Below, one piece after another: positions 1 through 8,719 of a stretch of 64,000 nt of DNA. Position 1 is the first letter of the stretch, and each line of letters opens with the position of its first letter. A program made the translations under genes and the position numbers. Location of the stretch: the NCBI RefSeq assembly GCF_023614235.1, contig NZ_CP094264.1, positions 62,001-126,000 on the forward strand, written 5' to 3'. Origin of the DNA: Streptomyces sp. MRC013. Its GTDB lineage: Bacteria; Actinomycetota; Actinomycetes; Streptomycetales; Streptomycetaceae. The notes below the pieces were generated by a model. It had not been told where the DNA came from. It did no database searches and saw only the letters and a program-made list of their open reading frames with translations.

Positions 1-486
1 CGGACGATCGCCACGTCCAGGCCGCTCCTCGACTTCCTCGGCCGCATCGCCCGCGAGCCCGTCGTCCCCCAGGTCTCCGGGGACGAGCGGTACCTGATCA
101 CGCACCAGGAGTTCAAGGCGGACACGCACGGGTGGCACTGGGACGACTACAGCTTCGGTCTGATCTGGGCCCTGCGGATGCCGCCCGTCTCCTGCGGCGG
201 CATGGTCCAGACCGTGCCGCACACGCACTGGGACAAGGCCAACCCCCGCATCAACGAGATCCTGTGCGAGCGGCAGATCGACACGCACGGCCTGAGGACC
301 GGGGACCTCTACCTGCAGCGCACCGACACCACCATGCACCGGACCGTCCCGCTCACCGAGGACGGCGCGGCCCGCACCATCCTCAACATGACCTGGGCGG
401 GGGAGCGGGATCTCGGCAAGCCGCTCGTCGGCGACGACCGCTGGTGGGAGGACCCGGCGGCGCAGGCCGCCCAGTCGATCGCCTGA
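1..486 (+). CDS. BesD/ArpA-like Fe(II)/2-oxoglutarate oxygenase, 5' truncated by window edge
   Basis: The gene is open from base 1 and ends at TGA 484-486, so only the C-terminal 161 residues are present. The core reads THGWHWDDYSF, with His at 136-138 and Asp at 142-144 forming an HxD pair, and a distal His at 337-339 (TTMHRTVPL). An Arg in the following AARTILNMTW stretch is a candidate 2-oxoglutarate contact. The fold resembles the ArpA/BesD family of Fe(II)/2OG enzymes acting on free amino acids. From family knowledge, chlorinating members replace the HxD acid with Gly. The Asp kept here predicts a hydroxylase rather than a halogenase. The substrate is unknown. An exporter gene follows 194 bases downstream on the same strand and may handle the product. 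Confidence 0.7.
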   Translation, partial: RTIATSRPLLDFLGRIAREPVVPQVSGDERYLITHQEFKADTHGWHWDDYSFGLIWALRMPPVSCGGMVQTVPHTHWDKANPRINEILCERQIDTHGLRTGDLYLQRTDTTMHRTVPLTEDGAARTILNMTWAGERDLGKPLVGDDRWWEDPAAQAAQSIA

Positions 487-680
487 GGCCGGCCGTCGGC
501 CCCGGCGGTCGCGGTACGGACCGGGACGCCGGGGCCCCGTTCCCCCGCACACCGGGCACGGCACCCCGTGCACGTGCCCGGCCGCCCCCGGGCCGCGACG
601 GCGACGACCGCGTCTGCTTCCGGCCCCGGACGCGACGTGCTCGCGCCGCCGGCCACCCGAGACAGCAAGGAGTCCGGATC

Positions 681-1918
681 ATGTCCGCGGAGCGACGAGC
701 ACCGGTGCAGGACCCGCCGCGCGGTCCGCTGCACGGCTACCGGGAGTTGAGGAGGATCCCGGGTTTCTGGCGGATCTTCTCGGTCGGCATGGCCTCGAAG
801 CTGCCGAACTCCATGGTGGAGCTGAGTCTGCTGCTCCTGGTGAGCCGGACGTACTCCTACGGGGTGGCCGGCCTCGCCGTGGCCTTCCTCGCGGTCGGCC
901 AGGGCGTGACCGCCCCGCTGCGCGGCCGCCTCGCCGACCGCCACTCGCCACGGACCGTGCTGCTCTGCTGCCTCGCCGGCTACCTCGTGGCGACCGCCCT
1001 GGTGGTCCTGGCGGTCTCCCGTCAGCACTCCGTCGCCGTGGTGCTGACGGCGTCCGCGGCCCTGGGCGCCGCCTCGCCGCCCGTCGCCCCCTGATGCGGA
1101 CCGTCTGGCACAACGCCGCCGAGCGCGGCATGCTCGGCACCGCGATGGCCCTGGACTCGTCCATGATGGGAGCGGCGCTGATCACCGGCCCCGTACTGGC
1201 CGGTTGGCTGAGCCTGTCGTTCTCCGGCGCCGCCCCCTTCGCCGTCATCGCGCTGCTGACCGTCCTCGTGGTGTTCCTGCTGCTCGACACCGGGGTCGCG
1301 CCGCGGCCGGCCGGGCAGCCACGGCACTGGCTGGGACCGCTGACCTCCGCGCCCCTGCGCCGCCTGCTGCTCGCGGACGGCCTGTTCGTCCTGGCGGTGA
1401 CCGGTGTCGACGTGCTGCTGCCGATCTACGCCAAGGAGCACGGCGCGGAGACGTACGCGGGTCTCTACCTGGGTGCCCTGTCCGTCGGCAGCGTGCTGGG
1501 CAGCCTCGTTCTGGGCACCGCGCCCCGCTTCCTGAACCGCGCCCGCAAGCTCTCCCTGCTCCTCCTCGCGTTCGCGTTCGGAGGCGGCGTGCTCGCCCTG
1601 GCCGCCCGGTTCTCCCCGCTGGCGGTCCTCCTGCTCTGCCCGGTGGCCGGCCTCGTCCTCGGTTCCGTCTTCGGCACGCTGCGCACCCTGGGCGGCGACC
1701 TCGCCAAGGAGGGCGAGGTCACCGAGACGATGTCCTGGCTGACCACCCTCGACATGGCGGGCGGCGCGGCGGGGGCCGCGCTCTTCGCGCACCTCGCCGC
1801 CGGGGAGGGGAGCCGGACGGCTCTCGCGCTGCTGCCGGCGGTGGTGCTGCTGAGCGCGGTGGCGGCGTGGCCGGTGCGGTCGCCGCGAACGGAACCGGGC
1901 GGTCGGTCCTCCCCGTGA
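681..1918 (+). CDS. MFS transporter, frameshifted at C5 run 1087-1091
   Basis: The gene starts at ATG 681 after an AAGGAG ribosome site (about 669-674). The first frame (137 aa) has a cytoplasmic N-terminus, several hydrophobic helices and the MFS loop motif GRLADRHSPRT, then stops at TGA 1092-1094. The next frame, from ATG 1094, continues directly with MRTVWHNAAERG and eight or so further helices to TGA 1916-1918. In intact relatives the junction reads PPV..LMRTVW. Adding one C to the C5 run at 1087-1091 restores exactly that, giving a protein of about 412 residues. I treat it as one gene broken by a one-base deletion or base-calling error. Its predicted role is proton-driven efflux, possibly of the product of the upstream oxygenase. 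A strong terminator-like hairpin follows immediately. Confidence 0.75.
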
Positions 1919-1924
1919 TCGCGG

Positions 1925-1950
1925 AGCCCCGGAGCTCTGGCTCCGGGGCT
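1925..1950 (+). terminator. Hairpin terminator after the MFS gene
   Basis: A perfect 11-bp inverted repeat (AGCCCCGGAGC / GCTCCGGGGCT) with a TCTG loop starts 7 bases after the MFS stop codon. No T-run follows, as is usual for Streptomyces terminators. Confidence 0.7.
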
Positions 1951-2466
1951 GCCTACCGGACCCCGCGGCCGGGCCACCGCGGCGGCCTCGCCGCGCTGGG
2001 GCGGCGGCTCTCCGCGGGCAGCCGCCCGCCGGAGCCGGCGCCGGCCCTGCACCGGAGCTTCTCGTTCCGGGTGAACGATGGGGAGAAGCGCGCTCAAACC
2101 GGTTCGGAACCCGGCCGCGGATCCCGGGGAAGGTCACCCACCGGAGCGAGTTCGCCCGGTCAGACGCCGGACCGCGCCCGGACGGCAGCACGGAGCGGGC
2201 CCCTCACCCGGCGCCGGGGTACGGGACCCACCGTCTCCACGTGGTCCGCCTGCCCCGAGCCCCGAGCCCCGAGCCATGGTGGCGCGTACGCCTCCGGCGT
2301 GGTTTCCGCGTGTCGGGCCGGGGCACGGTCCAGCGCGCCCCGACACCGGTCTCCCCGTGGTCCGGGGCGCTCCGGCGGAGGACCTCGTCCCGGACCGGGC
2401 GGTCTTCGGCGGCCCGGTGGGCCCGGCGGAGCGCGGCCGGCCCCCGTCCGCGGGGCACCGGTCGGG
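1951..2466. other. Intergenic, no gene seen
   Basis: This stretch separates the MFS gene from the end of the convergent DD-peptidase gene. The open frames crossing it lack ribosome sites and have composition typical of GC-rich shadow frames. I see no gene or RNA in it. Confidence 0.5.
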
Positions 2467-3357
2467 TCACCTCTTGAAGCCGTAGTCCAGCAGCTTGGTG
2501 GCGTCCGCCGTGCGGTTGGCCTCGGAGGAGGAGGCCAGGACCGTGCCGATGACGGTCCTGCCGTTCCGGGTGGCGGCGAAGACCAGGCAGTACTTCGCCA
2601 CCGGTCCGGAGCCGGTCTTCACGCCGATGGCCCCGGAGTAGCTGCTGAGCAGCTTGTTGGTGTTGGTCCACGACATGTTGCGGTAGCCGCCGTTCTTCGT
2701 CGTGACCCTCTGCGTGGTGGACTTCGTCTTCACGACGGCGCGGAAGGTGGGGTTCTTCAGCGCGTTGCCGGCGAGCTTCGTCAGGTCGCGCGGTGTCGAG
2801 TAGTTCGCCCCGTTGCCTATGCCGTCGAAGGAGTCGAAGTGGGTGTTCTTCAGGCCGAGGCGCCGGGCGGTGCCGTTCATCTCGCCGATGAACGACTTCA
2901 CACGGGCCGCCCGCGTGGAGCCGCTGCCGTAGGTGTCGGCCAGGGCGTACGCGGCGTCGCAGCCGGACGGGAGCATCAGCCCGTACAGCAGCTGGCGCAC
3001 GGTCACCCTGTCGCCCACGATCAGGCGGGCCGACGAGGCGTTCTTCGAGACGATGTAGTCGCTGTACGCCTTCTGGACCGTGACCTTGGCGTCCAGGTTC
3101 AGGTTCTTCTTCGCGAGCACCACCTGAGCCGTCATGATCTTGGCCGTGGAACCCGTGGAGAGCCGGGTGTCCGCAGCCTTGGTGTAGAGGGCCGCCCCGG
3201 TCCCGTTGTTCATGACGAAGCCGCCCTTGGCGGTGATCGCGGGCGGCTTCGGGGTGGCGGCCCGCGCCGGCGCGGCGAACGCCCCGCCCGCCAGGATCGT
3301 CCCCGCGGTGACACAGGCCACGGTCATGCGACGGGTGTTCTTCATGTCGGTCTTCAC
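2467..3357 (-). CDS. Secreted K15-type D-alanyl-D-alanine carboxypeptidase/transpeptidase (peptidase S11)
   Basis: This is a 296-residue serine DD-peptidase that trims or cross-links peptidoglycan stem peptides outside the membrane. A signal peptide (KNTRR charged end, hydrophobic TVACVTAGTILAGGAF, cleavage near AARA) precedes the penicillin-binding fold. The three active-site motifs are visible: S70-T-A-K73, S131-G-C133 and K247-T-G249. The SGC second motif, instead of SxN, and the precursor length match the Streptomyces K15 DD-transpeptidase. The GTG at 3357 is chosen because GGAG lies 8 bases upstream. An ATG at 3345 (MKNTRR) is the alternative. The gene stands alone. Confidence 0.92.
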   Translation of the reverse strand: MKTDMKNTRRMTVACVTAGTILAGGAFAAPARAATPKPPAITAKGGFVMNNGTGAALYTKAADTRLSTGSTAKIMTAQVVLAKKNLNLDAKVTVQKAYSDYIVSKNASSARLIVGDRVTVRQLLYGLMLPSGCDAAYALADTYGSGSTRAARVKSFIGEMNGTARRLGLKNTHFDSFDGIGNGANYSTPRDLTKLAGNALKNPTFRAVVKTKSTTQRVTTKNGGYRNMSWTNTNKLLSSYSGAIGVKTGSGPVAKYCLVFAATRNGRTVIGTVLASSSEANRTADATKLLDYGFKR

Positions 3358-3981
3358 GTTGGGTTCTCCGACTGCAGCTGAGGTACGGCTGTCCGAGGCA
3401 GCCGCTGCATCATCAGACGCACGAGTCGACCCCATGGATGTACCGCAGGACGATTTCCGTCCCGGCGTCTTCCCAGCGCCTCCCGTCCCGGACGCGGGGA
3501 CGGCCGGGGACGGCGCGGCGACCGGCCCGGCCGACGCTCCCGCCCCCTTCCCGCCCCGCTTCCGCTCTCGGGCCGACCGGTGCAGCGCGCCCCCGTCCGC
3601 CCCGGCCCCGGCCCCGGCGGGCAGTACGTCACGGCCGCGCGGCGCCCGTTCCCGCTTCCCGCCGCCCGGTGCACCACGTGTCCGGGATCGGGGTCAAGGC
3701 CCTTCCGCCGGTGGGGTTCCCGGCCGCGCTCCTTGTGGCCGTGCCGGTCTGCTCCCCGTGTTCGGCGCGGTCCGCGGCGAGCCGCGCGACCGCCGGACGC
3801 TCGGAGCCCAACTCGCCGGGCCCGCGGGCTTCGGCGTTCCGGCGGCCCCCGCCCCGATCACGAACCGCCTGCCGCGGGTCCCGGCCACGGACCGAGGCCG
3901 TGCGCCGTGCACCGTGCACCGGCGCCCTCACCGGCCCCGTAACGTGATCGGGGCACGGACGACCAGGAGGCGTTGAAGGGG
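3358..3981. other. Intergenic, nothing identified
   Basis: This is the upstream region of the DD-peptidase gene and of the putative gene at 3982. It is very GC-rich with many short inverted repeats. I identify no gene, RNA or convincing promoter. Confidence 0.4.
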
Positions 3982-4785
3982 ATGGAGCTGGTTACCGAAG
4001 GACAGCCCGGCGGACCGGAGGCGCTGGCCGAGCAGGCGGTCGTCGCGGCGTGCGCGCTGGCCGACGCCGCGGACCCGGGCGGGTGGAGCGCGGGCGCGGT
4101 GGAGGACGCGGCCACGGCCCTGGAGGTTCTGGCCGGCGCGCTCGCCCGGCTCGATCCGCGGTGCGCGGACATCCTCGCCGTGGTCCCCGTCGCGGCGGCC
4201 GCCGTCGCCGAGCGCGCGGAGCAGACCCGCACCGGTACCGCGCCACCCGACGGTGACGGCGGTGTGGATGCCGGCGCCGGCACGGGGTTGCGCCGGGCGC
4301 TGGCCGCGCACGGCATCACACGGCACCGCGTCCACCGGCTGGGCTCCGCGCTCCTGACCCTCACCCTGGAGCCCTCCGACGCCCAGGCCCTGGCGGCGCT
4401 CCTCGCACAGCGGGACGGCGTTCCGCGGCAGGCGCCGCCGGCCGAACCCGGCTGGGGCGAGGGGCCGGCCAAGACCGCGGCCGCCGCCCTCGCCGAGGCC
4501 CTCTCACCGCACGGAACGGGCGCGTACGCACGGGTCCTCGACTCCGGTCATGTCAGCGCGGGCCTCTGCCCCCGGGCCGCGCGCAGCGTCATCACCGTAC
4601 TCGCCGCCCCGGCCGCTCCCCCGGCGCGCAGGCGGCGCCGGGGGGCTCGGGGACGGATTCCGGGGCGTCGGCATGCGGTAGGCGGCACGGCCGGCGGGCT
4701 GCCCGCTCCGCGTGTCCGTCGTCGCGCGGTCCTCTCGGGGAGCGGCCGGGCTGTTTCGGTGGGGGGTGGGACCCGGGAGGGGTGA
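3982..4785 (+). CDS. Hypothetical protein, Ala-rich
   Basis: I do not recognise the family. The first 205 or so residues look genuinely coding: Ala/Leu-rich helices (VAACALADAADPGGWSAG, AATALEVLAGALARLDPR) and a mixed segment around LTLTLEPSDAQALAALLAQR. The remaining tail turns Arg/Gly-rich and resembles a shadow frame, so a frameshift near 4610 or a shorter true product is possible. AGGAGG at 3965-3970 lies 11 bases before ATG 3982. A TTG at 3973 is too close to that site. There is no signal peptide or clear domain. The neighbours on either side are unrelated. Confidence 0.45.
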   Translation: MELVTEGQPGGPEALAEQAVVAACALADAADPGGWSAGAVEDAATALEVLAGALARLDPRCADILAVVPVAAAAVAERAEQTRTGTAPPDGDGGVDAGAGTGLRRALAAHGITRHRVHRLGSALLTLTLEPSDAQALAALLAQRDGVPRQAPPAEPGWGEGPAKTAAAALAEALSPHGTGAYARVLDSGHVSAGLCPRAARSVITVLAAPAAPPARRRRRGARGRIPGRRHAVGGTAGGLPAPRVRRRAVLSGSGRAVSVGGGTREG

Positions 4786-5110
4786 GTGGTGGTGCCGCGC
4801 CGGATGTGCGGGGGGGACGTCCGGGCGGGCGGGGTGCGGGCATCGGCGCGGACGCGGGCGACGAGGTTCCGCCCAGTGCGCGGGTGCCGCGCTGCGGCGT
4901 CGGGCCCGGTGCCCTCCGCGTCGGCCGCGAGCCGCCGGGACAGCGGTTCCCGCGCCTCGTCGCACTGGTCGGACACCCGCGATCACCGCCGCGGACACAC
5001 CGCGCTGAGGGGCCGCTCACCCGCCAACCGCGTCCCCGGCCCCACACGGGTCGGTACGGCTGGGCCGGCTGACGGCTGCGGCACGGCCGTCCGCAGCCGG
5101 GAAGCCCTGG

Positions 5111-5893
5111 TCAGGGCGTACGGACCGGAGCGCCCATTTGGTAGCCGTCGTTGAAGGAGAACGCGGCGGTGACGGCGAAGCGGTCCGCGCGCACGAGCGT
5201 CTGCCGCCACTCGACCGGGCGCCGGTCGGTGTCGTGGCCGAGCCGGTCGATCGCGAACAGCGCGGTGGAGTCGGGGCAGTCGAGCAGGACGCGCTCCCCG
5301 CGTCCGGGGACGACGGCCCGGATGCGTTCCCAGCCGCCGCGGATACGGGTGGCGCAGTGGCGTTCGAGTTCGCCGTAGAGCGAGGTGTGGGTGAAGTCGA
5401 CGTCCAAGAGCGGGCGGGCCACGGCCGCGGGGAGCCAGACGCGGTCGACGGCGAGCGGTTCCTCGTCGGCGAGGCGGAGGCGTTCGAGGTAGACGAGCGG
5501 TGTCGATTCCTCGAGTCCCAGGCGGGCGGCGACGACGCCGTCGGCCCGCTGGTCGAGCACACACGTGACGCTGCGCTGGACGGCTCCGACCTCCTCCACG
5601 GAGCGGAAGAGGCTGTACGGCTCGCCGACCTTCTGCTCCAGCGGGCGGGACCGGGTGAACCGGGAGGGCCTGCCGCGCTGCGCGGTGACCAGGCCCTGCG
5701 CGCGGAGCTGCCGGAGGGCCTCGCGGACCGTGTGCCGGCTGACGTGGTACTCGGCGACGAGGTCGTGCTCGCCGGGGAAGACTTCGCGGAACTCGCCGTC
5801 CTCAAGCCGTCGCAGCAGGTCGGCGCGGAGTTGCGCCCACAGCGGCTCGCCCGCGGACCGGGCGAGGGGGCGGGGGCCGGGGTGCGCGGTCAC
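5111..5893 (-). CDS. GntR-family (HutC/UTRA) transcriptional regulator of the sulfide module
   Basis: This is a 260-residue regulator. A winged-helix GntR domain covers roughly residues 15-80 (LWAQLRADLLRRLEDGEF, then HTVREALRQLRAQGLV). A UTRA ligand-binding domain follows to the C-terminus (LVYLERLRLADEEPLAVDR, SLYGELERHC). The GTG at 5893 is chosen over an in-frame ATG at 5956 because AGGAGGGAG lies just upstream. The palindrome GAATGTTCGTACATTC at 5943-5958 sits 50-65 bases upstream of the start. A near-identical one precedes the sqr gene at 9943-9958, so autoregulation and control of the sulfide genes are likely (inference). The cysteines in SVTCVL, ERHCAT and LLDCPD could allow persulfide sensing, but the effector is unknown. 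Confidence 0.9.
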   Translation of the reverse strand: MTAHPGPRPLARSAGEPLWAQLRADLLRRLEDGEFREVFPGEHDLVAEYHVSRHTVREALRQLRAQGLVTAQRGRPSRFTRSRPLEQKVGEPYSLFRSVEEVGAVQRSVTCVLDQRADGVVAARLGLEESTPLVYLERLRLADEEPLAVDRVWLPAAVARPLLDVDFTHTSLYGELERHCATRIRGGWERIRAVVPGRGERVLLDCPDSTALFAIDRLGHDTDRRPVEWRQTLVRADRFAVTAAFSFNDGYQMGAPVRTP

Positions 5894-5942
5894 CGGCTCC
5901 CTCCTGGAGTCGGGGGTCGGACGGGTGATGCGGACACGAGGT

Positions 5943-5958
5943 GAATGTTCGTACATTC
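5943..5958. promoter_or_regulatory. Putative GntR operator upstream of its own gene
   Basis: GAATGTTCGTACATTC has perfect 6-bp arms (GAATGT/ACATTC) around TCGT. It shares the AATGTNCGTACATT core with the palindrome before the sqr gene. The AT-rich arms stand out in this GC-rich background. Confidence 0.65.
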
Positions 5959-6130
5959 GGACGGATGGCGCAAACGGGCCCTGCGGGTTCCCGCCCCGGA
6001 GGGTGCGCCCCGGCGCGGGGGACGGCGGCTCGCCGTGACCGCCCTGCGGGCGTCAGGGGTCGGGCGCGCCGCCGCGCCACCGCCTCGGCCGCGCCCGGTC
6101 CGTACCGGACCGCCCCGCCGCCCGGGGTAC

Positions 6131-6186
6131 GGCGGGCGGCGGGCGGCGGGCGGCGGGCGGCGGGCGGCGGGCGGCGGGCGGCGGGG
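6131..6186. repeat. Heptanucleotide tandem repeat (GGCGGGC)x7 plus one variant copy
   Basis: Seven exact GGCGGGC units at 6131-6179 are followed by GGCGGGG. The repeat is intergenic, just after the tauE-like stop codon and upstream of the gntR operator. The G-rich strand could form a quadruplex, and copy number may vary by strand slippage. Confidence 0.85.
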
Positions 6187-6191
6187 AATCC

Positions 6192-7126
6192 TCAGACGAA
6201 GGCGTCGACCAGCATGAACGCGGCCACCGCGAGCAGCAGGGCGGCGAAGGCCCGTTGCAGGGCGACGGCGGAGAGCTTGGCCTTCAGCCGCTTGCCGTCC
6301 CAGGCCCCGAGGACGGCCGCGCCCACGAGAGGGCCGAGGACCGCGGGGTCGAGGGAGGCGCCCCCGGCCGCCGCGCGGGCGGTGAGGGAGGCCAGCGAGT
6401 TGACGAGGATGACGACGAGGCTGGTGCCCACGGCCGTCCGTATCGGCAGACGGAGCACGGACACCAGGGCGGGTACGGCGAGGAAGCCGCCGCCCACTCC
6501 CAGCAGTCCGGTCACCGCGCCCAGGCCGGCGCCGACCGCGGCGGTACGCGGGTACCCGCCCCCGCCGGCGGCCCCCCGCGGGCACCGGCGCCGCCGCCGG
6601 CGCCCTCCTCGGCGGAGGCACCGCCTCCCCCGCCCGCGGCCCCGGGCGCCCCGGCGGCCGTACCCGCGCCCCCGGGCCGGCCGGGGCGGGGCGCGGCGGC
6701 CCCCGCGGCCGTCCCGGACGCGGGGGTCCCCGCGGGCTCGGTGGCCCGGGGGGCGCGATGTGCCGCGCGGGTTCCGCGCAGCATCGCCGTGGCGGCGAGG
6801 GCCGCCAGGGCGGCGAACGCGGCGGTCAGCACGGTCTGCGGGAGGCGGTGCGCGAACGCGGAGGCTCCGACGGCGGGTGCCACGCCGGCGGCGGCGAACA
6901 GCGCGCCGGTCCGCCAGCGGACGTCCCCGGTGCCGGCGTGGCGGACCAGGGCGGCGGCGGAGGTCGCGACGACGATGATCAGGCTGGTGGTCCCGGCGTC
7001 GGCGGGCGCGACGCCCAGCAGGTACACCTGGGCCGGGACCGCGAGCACTCCCCCGCCGCCGCCGAGCGTACCGAGGGCCAGGCCGATCACGGCTCCGCAG
7101 AGCAGGGCGAGGACCAGGACGCTCAT
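6192..7126 (-). CDS. TauE/SafE-family sulfite/anion exporter, frameshifted near 6555-6580
   Basis: This is a membrane exporter of the sulfite exporter TauE/SafE family (DUF81). The N-terminal half starts at ATG 7126 (MSVLVLALLCGAVIGLALG) with the family's Gly-rich motif TLGGGGGVLAVPAQVYLLG. The C-terminal half carries the second copy, TGLLGVGGGFLAVPALVSVL, and ends at 6192. The halves lie in different frames. A Gly/Ala/Pro-rich linker encoded by GC-only sequence joins them, and the frame changes around the C/G runs at 6555-6580. The two motif copies are the inverted-repeat halves expected of one protein of about 310 aa. ATG 7126 overlaps the upstream stop as ATGA, so it is translationally coupled to the persulfide dioxygenase gene. 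Its likely job is export of sulfite made in sulfide oxidation. Confidence 0.8.
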
Positions 7127-8550
7127 GCCGGGACGCCGCCCCGGGCCGGGCCGGCGGGGCGTGCGACCCGGCCGCGCCACGCGGAGAAGCCGCCGCGCAG
7201 GTCGGTGGCGTCGAAGCCGCGGGCGCGCAGTACGGACGCGGCCACCGACGAGCGGTTGCCGCTCGCGCAGAGCACGGTCAGCGGCCGGTCGGCCGGCAGT
7301 TCGTCCAGCCGGGCGGTCAGCTCGGGCAGCGGCACGAGGCGGGCGCCGGGGATGGTGCCGGTCTCGCGCACCTCGTTCGGGCCGCGCACGTCCACCAGTG
7401 CGAAGCCGTCGGCGTCCTCGGCGAGCCGGGCGGCGAGGTCGCCGGCCTCCACGCGGGCGGTGGTGGTCAGGTGCTCGTCGCCGACGGCGTCGACCGGGAT
7501 GCCCAGGGCGCCGAGGACCTGGTCGAAGCCGATGCGGGCCAGACGGTTGCGGGCCTCGCGCGCGGTGACCGGATCACCGCACAGGACGATGCGGTCGCGG
7601 GCGTCGAGCACCTCGCCGGCGAGTTCGGCGAACCGGCCGCCGAGGGGGACGTTGACCGCGCCGGGCAGGTGGGCGGAGGCGAACGGTTCCGGGTCCCGCG
7701 TGTCCAGGACGGTGGCGCCGCCCGCCCGTGCCCCGAGGAAGGCGGCCGGAGTCAGGGAGGGGACGGGGGCCTCCTCGTCGAGGACCGGGCGGGCCTGGCG
7801 GTTGCGTGCGGACGTGAAAGCGAAGTAGGCGGGTGCGGCGGGCTGGCCCTCGGTCACGAGCGAGACGAACTCGTCCTCGGTCATGTCGGCCAGGGCCGGG
7901 TTGCTGCGGCGCTGGTCGCCGATCGTGCAGCTCAGCTCGGTCGAGAGGTTCTTGCCGCAGGCCGAGCCGGCTCCGTGCGCCGGATAGACGCGGGTTTCGT
8001 CGGGGAGCGCGAGCAGGCGCTCGCGGGTCGAGCGGTACAGGGCGCGGGCCATGTCCTCGGCGGACCGGCCGCGGGCGCTGAGCAGGTCGGGCCGGCCGAC
8101 GTCGCCGATGAACAGGGTGTCGCCGGTGAGGACCGCGTGGGGGACGGCGTCGTCGGCGTGTTCGCGTACGACGACGCAGATCGACTCCGGGGTGTGGCCC
8201 GGGGTGTGGAGGATCTCCAGGTCGACCTCGCCGAGGCTCAGGTGCTCGCCGTCGTGCAGGGGGTCGGTGTCGAAGTCGAGGACGGCGGCGGAACCGTAGG
8301 AGATGCGCGCGCTGGTGCGTTCGGCCAGTTCGAGGTGGCCGGAGAGGAAGTCGGCGTGGACGTGGGTCTCGACGACCCGCTCGATCGTCAGGCCGTGGCG
8401 CTCGGCGGTGGAGACGTAGTCGTTGACGTCGCGCCGGGGGTCGACCACGACGGCCCGGCCGGTGGTGCGGTCACCGACGAGGTACGAGGCGTGGGAGAGG
8501 CAGCGGAGGTAGAACTGCACGAAGACCAGCGGTTCGGTGCGGCTCGTCAT
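7123..8550 (-). CDS. Persulfide dioxygenase-type MBL-fold hydrolase with two rhodanese domains
   Basis: This 475-residue protein has three domains. The metallo-beta-lactamase domain (about 1-240) holds THVHADFLSG (H63, H65, D67), HTPGHT (H115, H119), TGDTLF (D144) and H192, as in ETHE1-type persulfide dioxygenases that oxidise glutathione or low-molecular-weight persulfide to sulfite. The first rhodanese domain has C324 in the loop IVLCGDPVTAR. The second has C428 in TVLCASGNRSS, a standard six-residue catalytic loop. The start ATG 8550 follows AGGAG (MTSRTEPLVF). The upstream neighbour encodes sulfide:quinone reductase and the downstream one a TauE-type exporter (ATGA overlap), so the order sulfide to persulfide to sulfite to export is clear. 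Confidence 0.93.
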   Translation of the reverse strand: MTSRTEPLVFVQFYLRCLSHASYLVGDRTTGRAVVVDPRRDVNDYVSTAERHGLTIERVVETHVHADFLSGHLELAERTSARISYGSAAVLDFDTDPLHDGEHLSLGEVDLEILHTPGHTPESICVVVREHADDAVPHAVLTGDTLFIGDVGRPDLLSARGRSAEDMARALYRSTRERLLALPDETRVYPAHGAGSACGKNLSTELSCTIGDQRRSNPALADMTEDEFVSLVTEGQPAAPAYFAFTSARNRQARPVLDEEAPVPSLTPAAFLGARAGGATVLDTRDPEPFASAHLPGAVNVPLGGRFAELAGEVLDARDRIVLCGDPVTAREARNRLARIGFDQVLGALGIPVDAVGDEHLTTTARVEAGDLAARLAEDADGFALVDVRGPNEVRETGTIPGARLVPLPELTARLDELPADRPLTVLCASGNRSSVAASVLRARGFDATDLRGGFSAWRGRVARPAGPARGGVPA

Positions 8551-8719
8551 GAGGGACTCCTGGGGGTGGACGGGTATGCGCCCGGTCATCGGCCGGGCGG
8601 GGTACGGGCGGTCTGCCGGCGGGGCGGCGCGCCACGGGCACGGCGCGACGGCGGCCGGGGAGGGGCGGCGGGGAGGGCCGCGGGCGTGCCCGCTGCGGTC
8701 CGCGCCCTGCGGGTGCGGG

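Noticed and set aside
6131..6186. CRISPR-like repetition
   Set aside because: Units are 7 bp with no spacers, so it is a simple tandem repeat.
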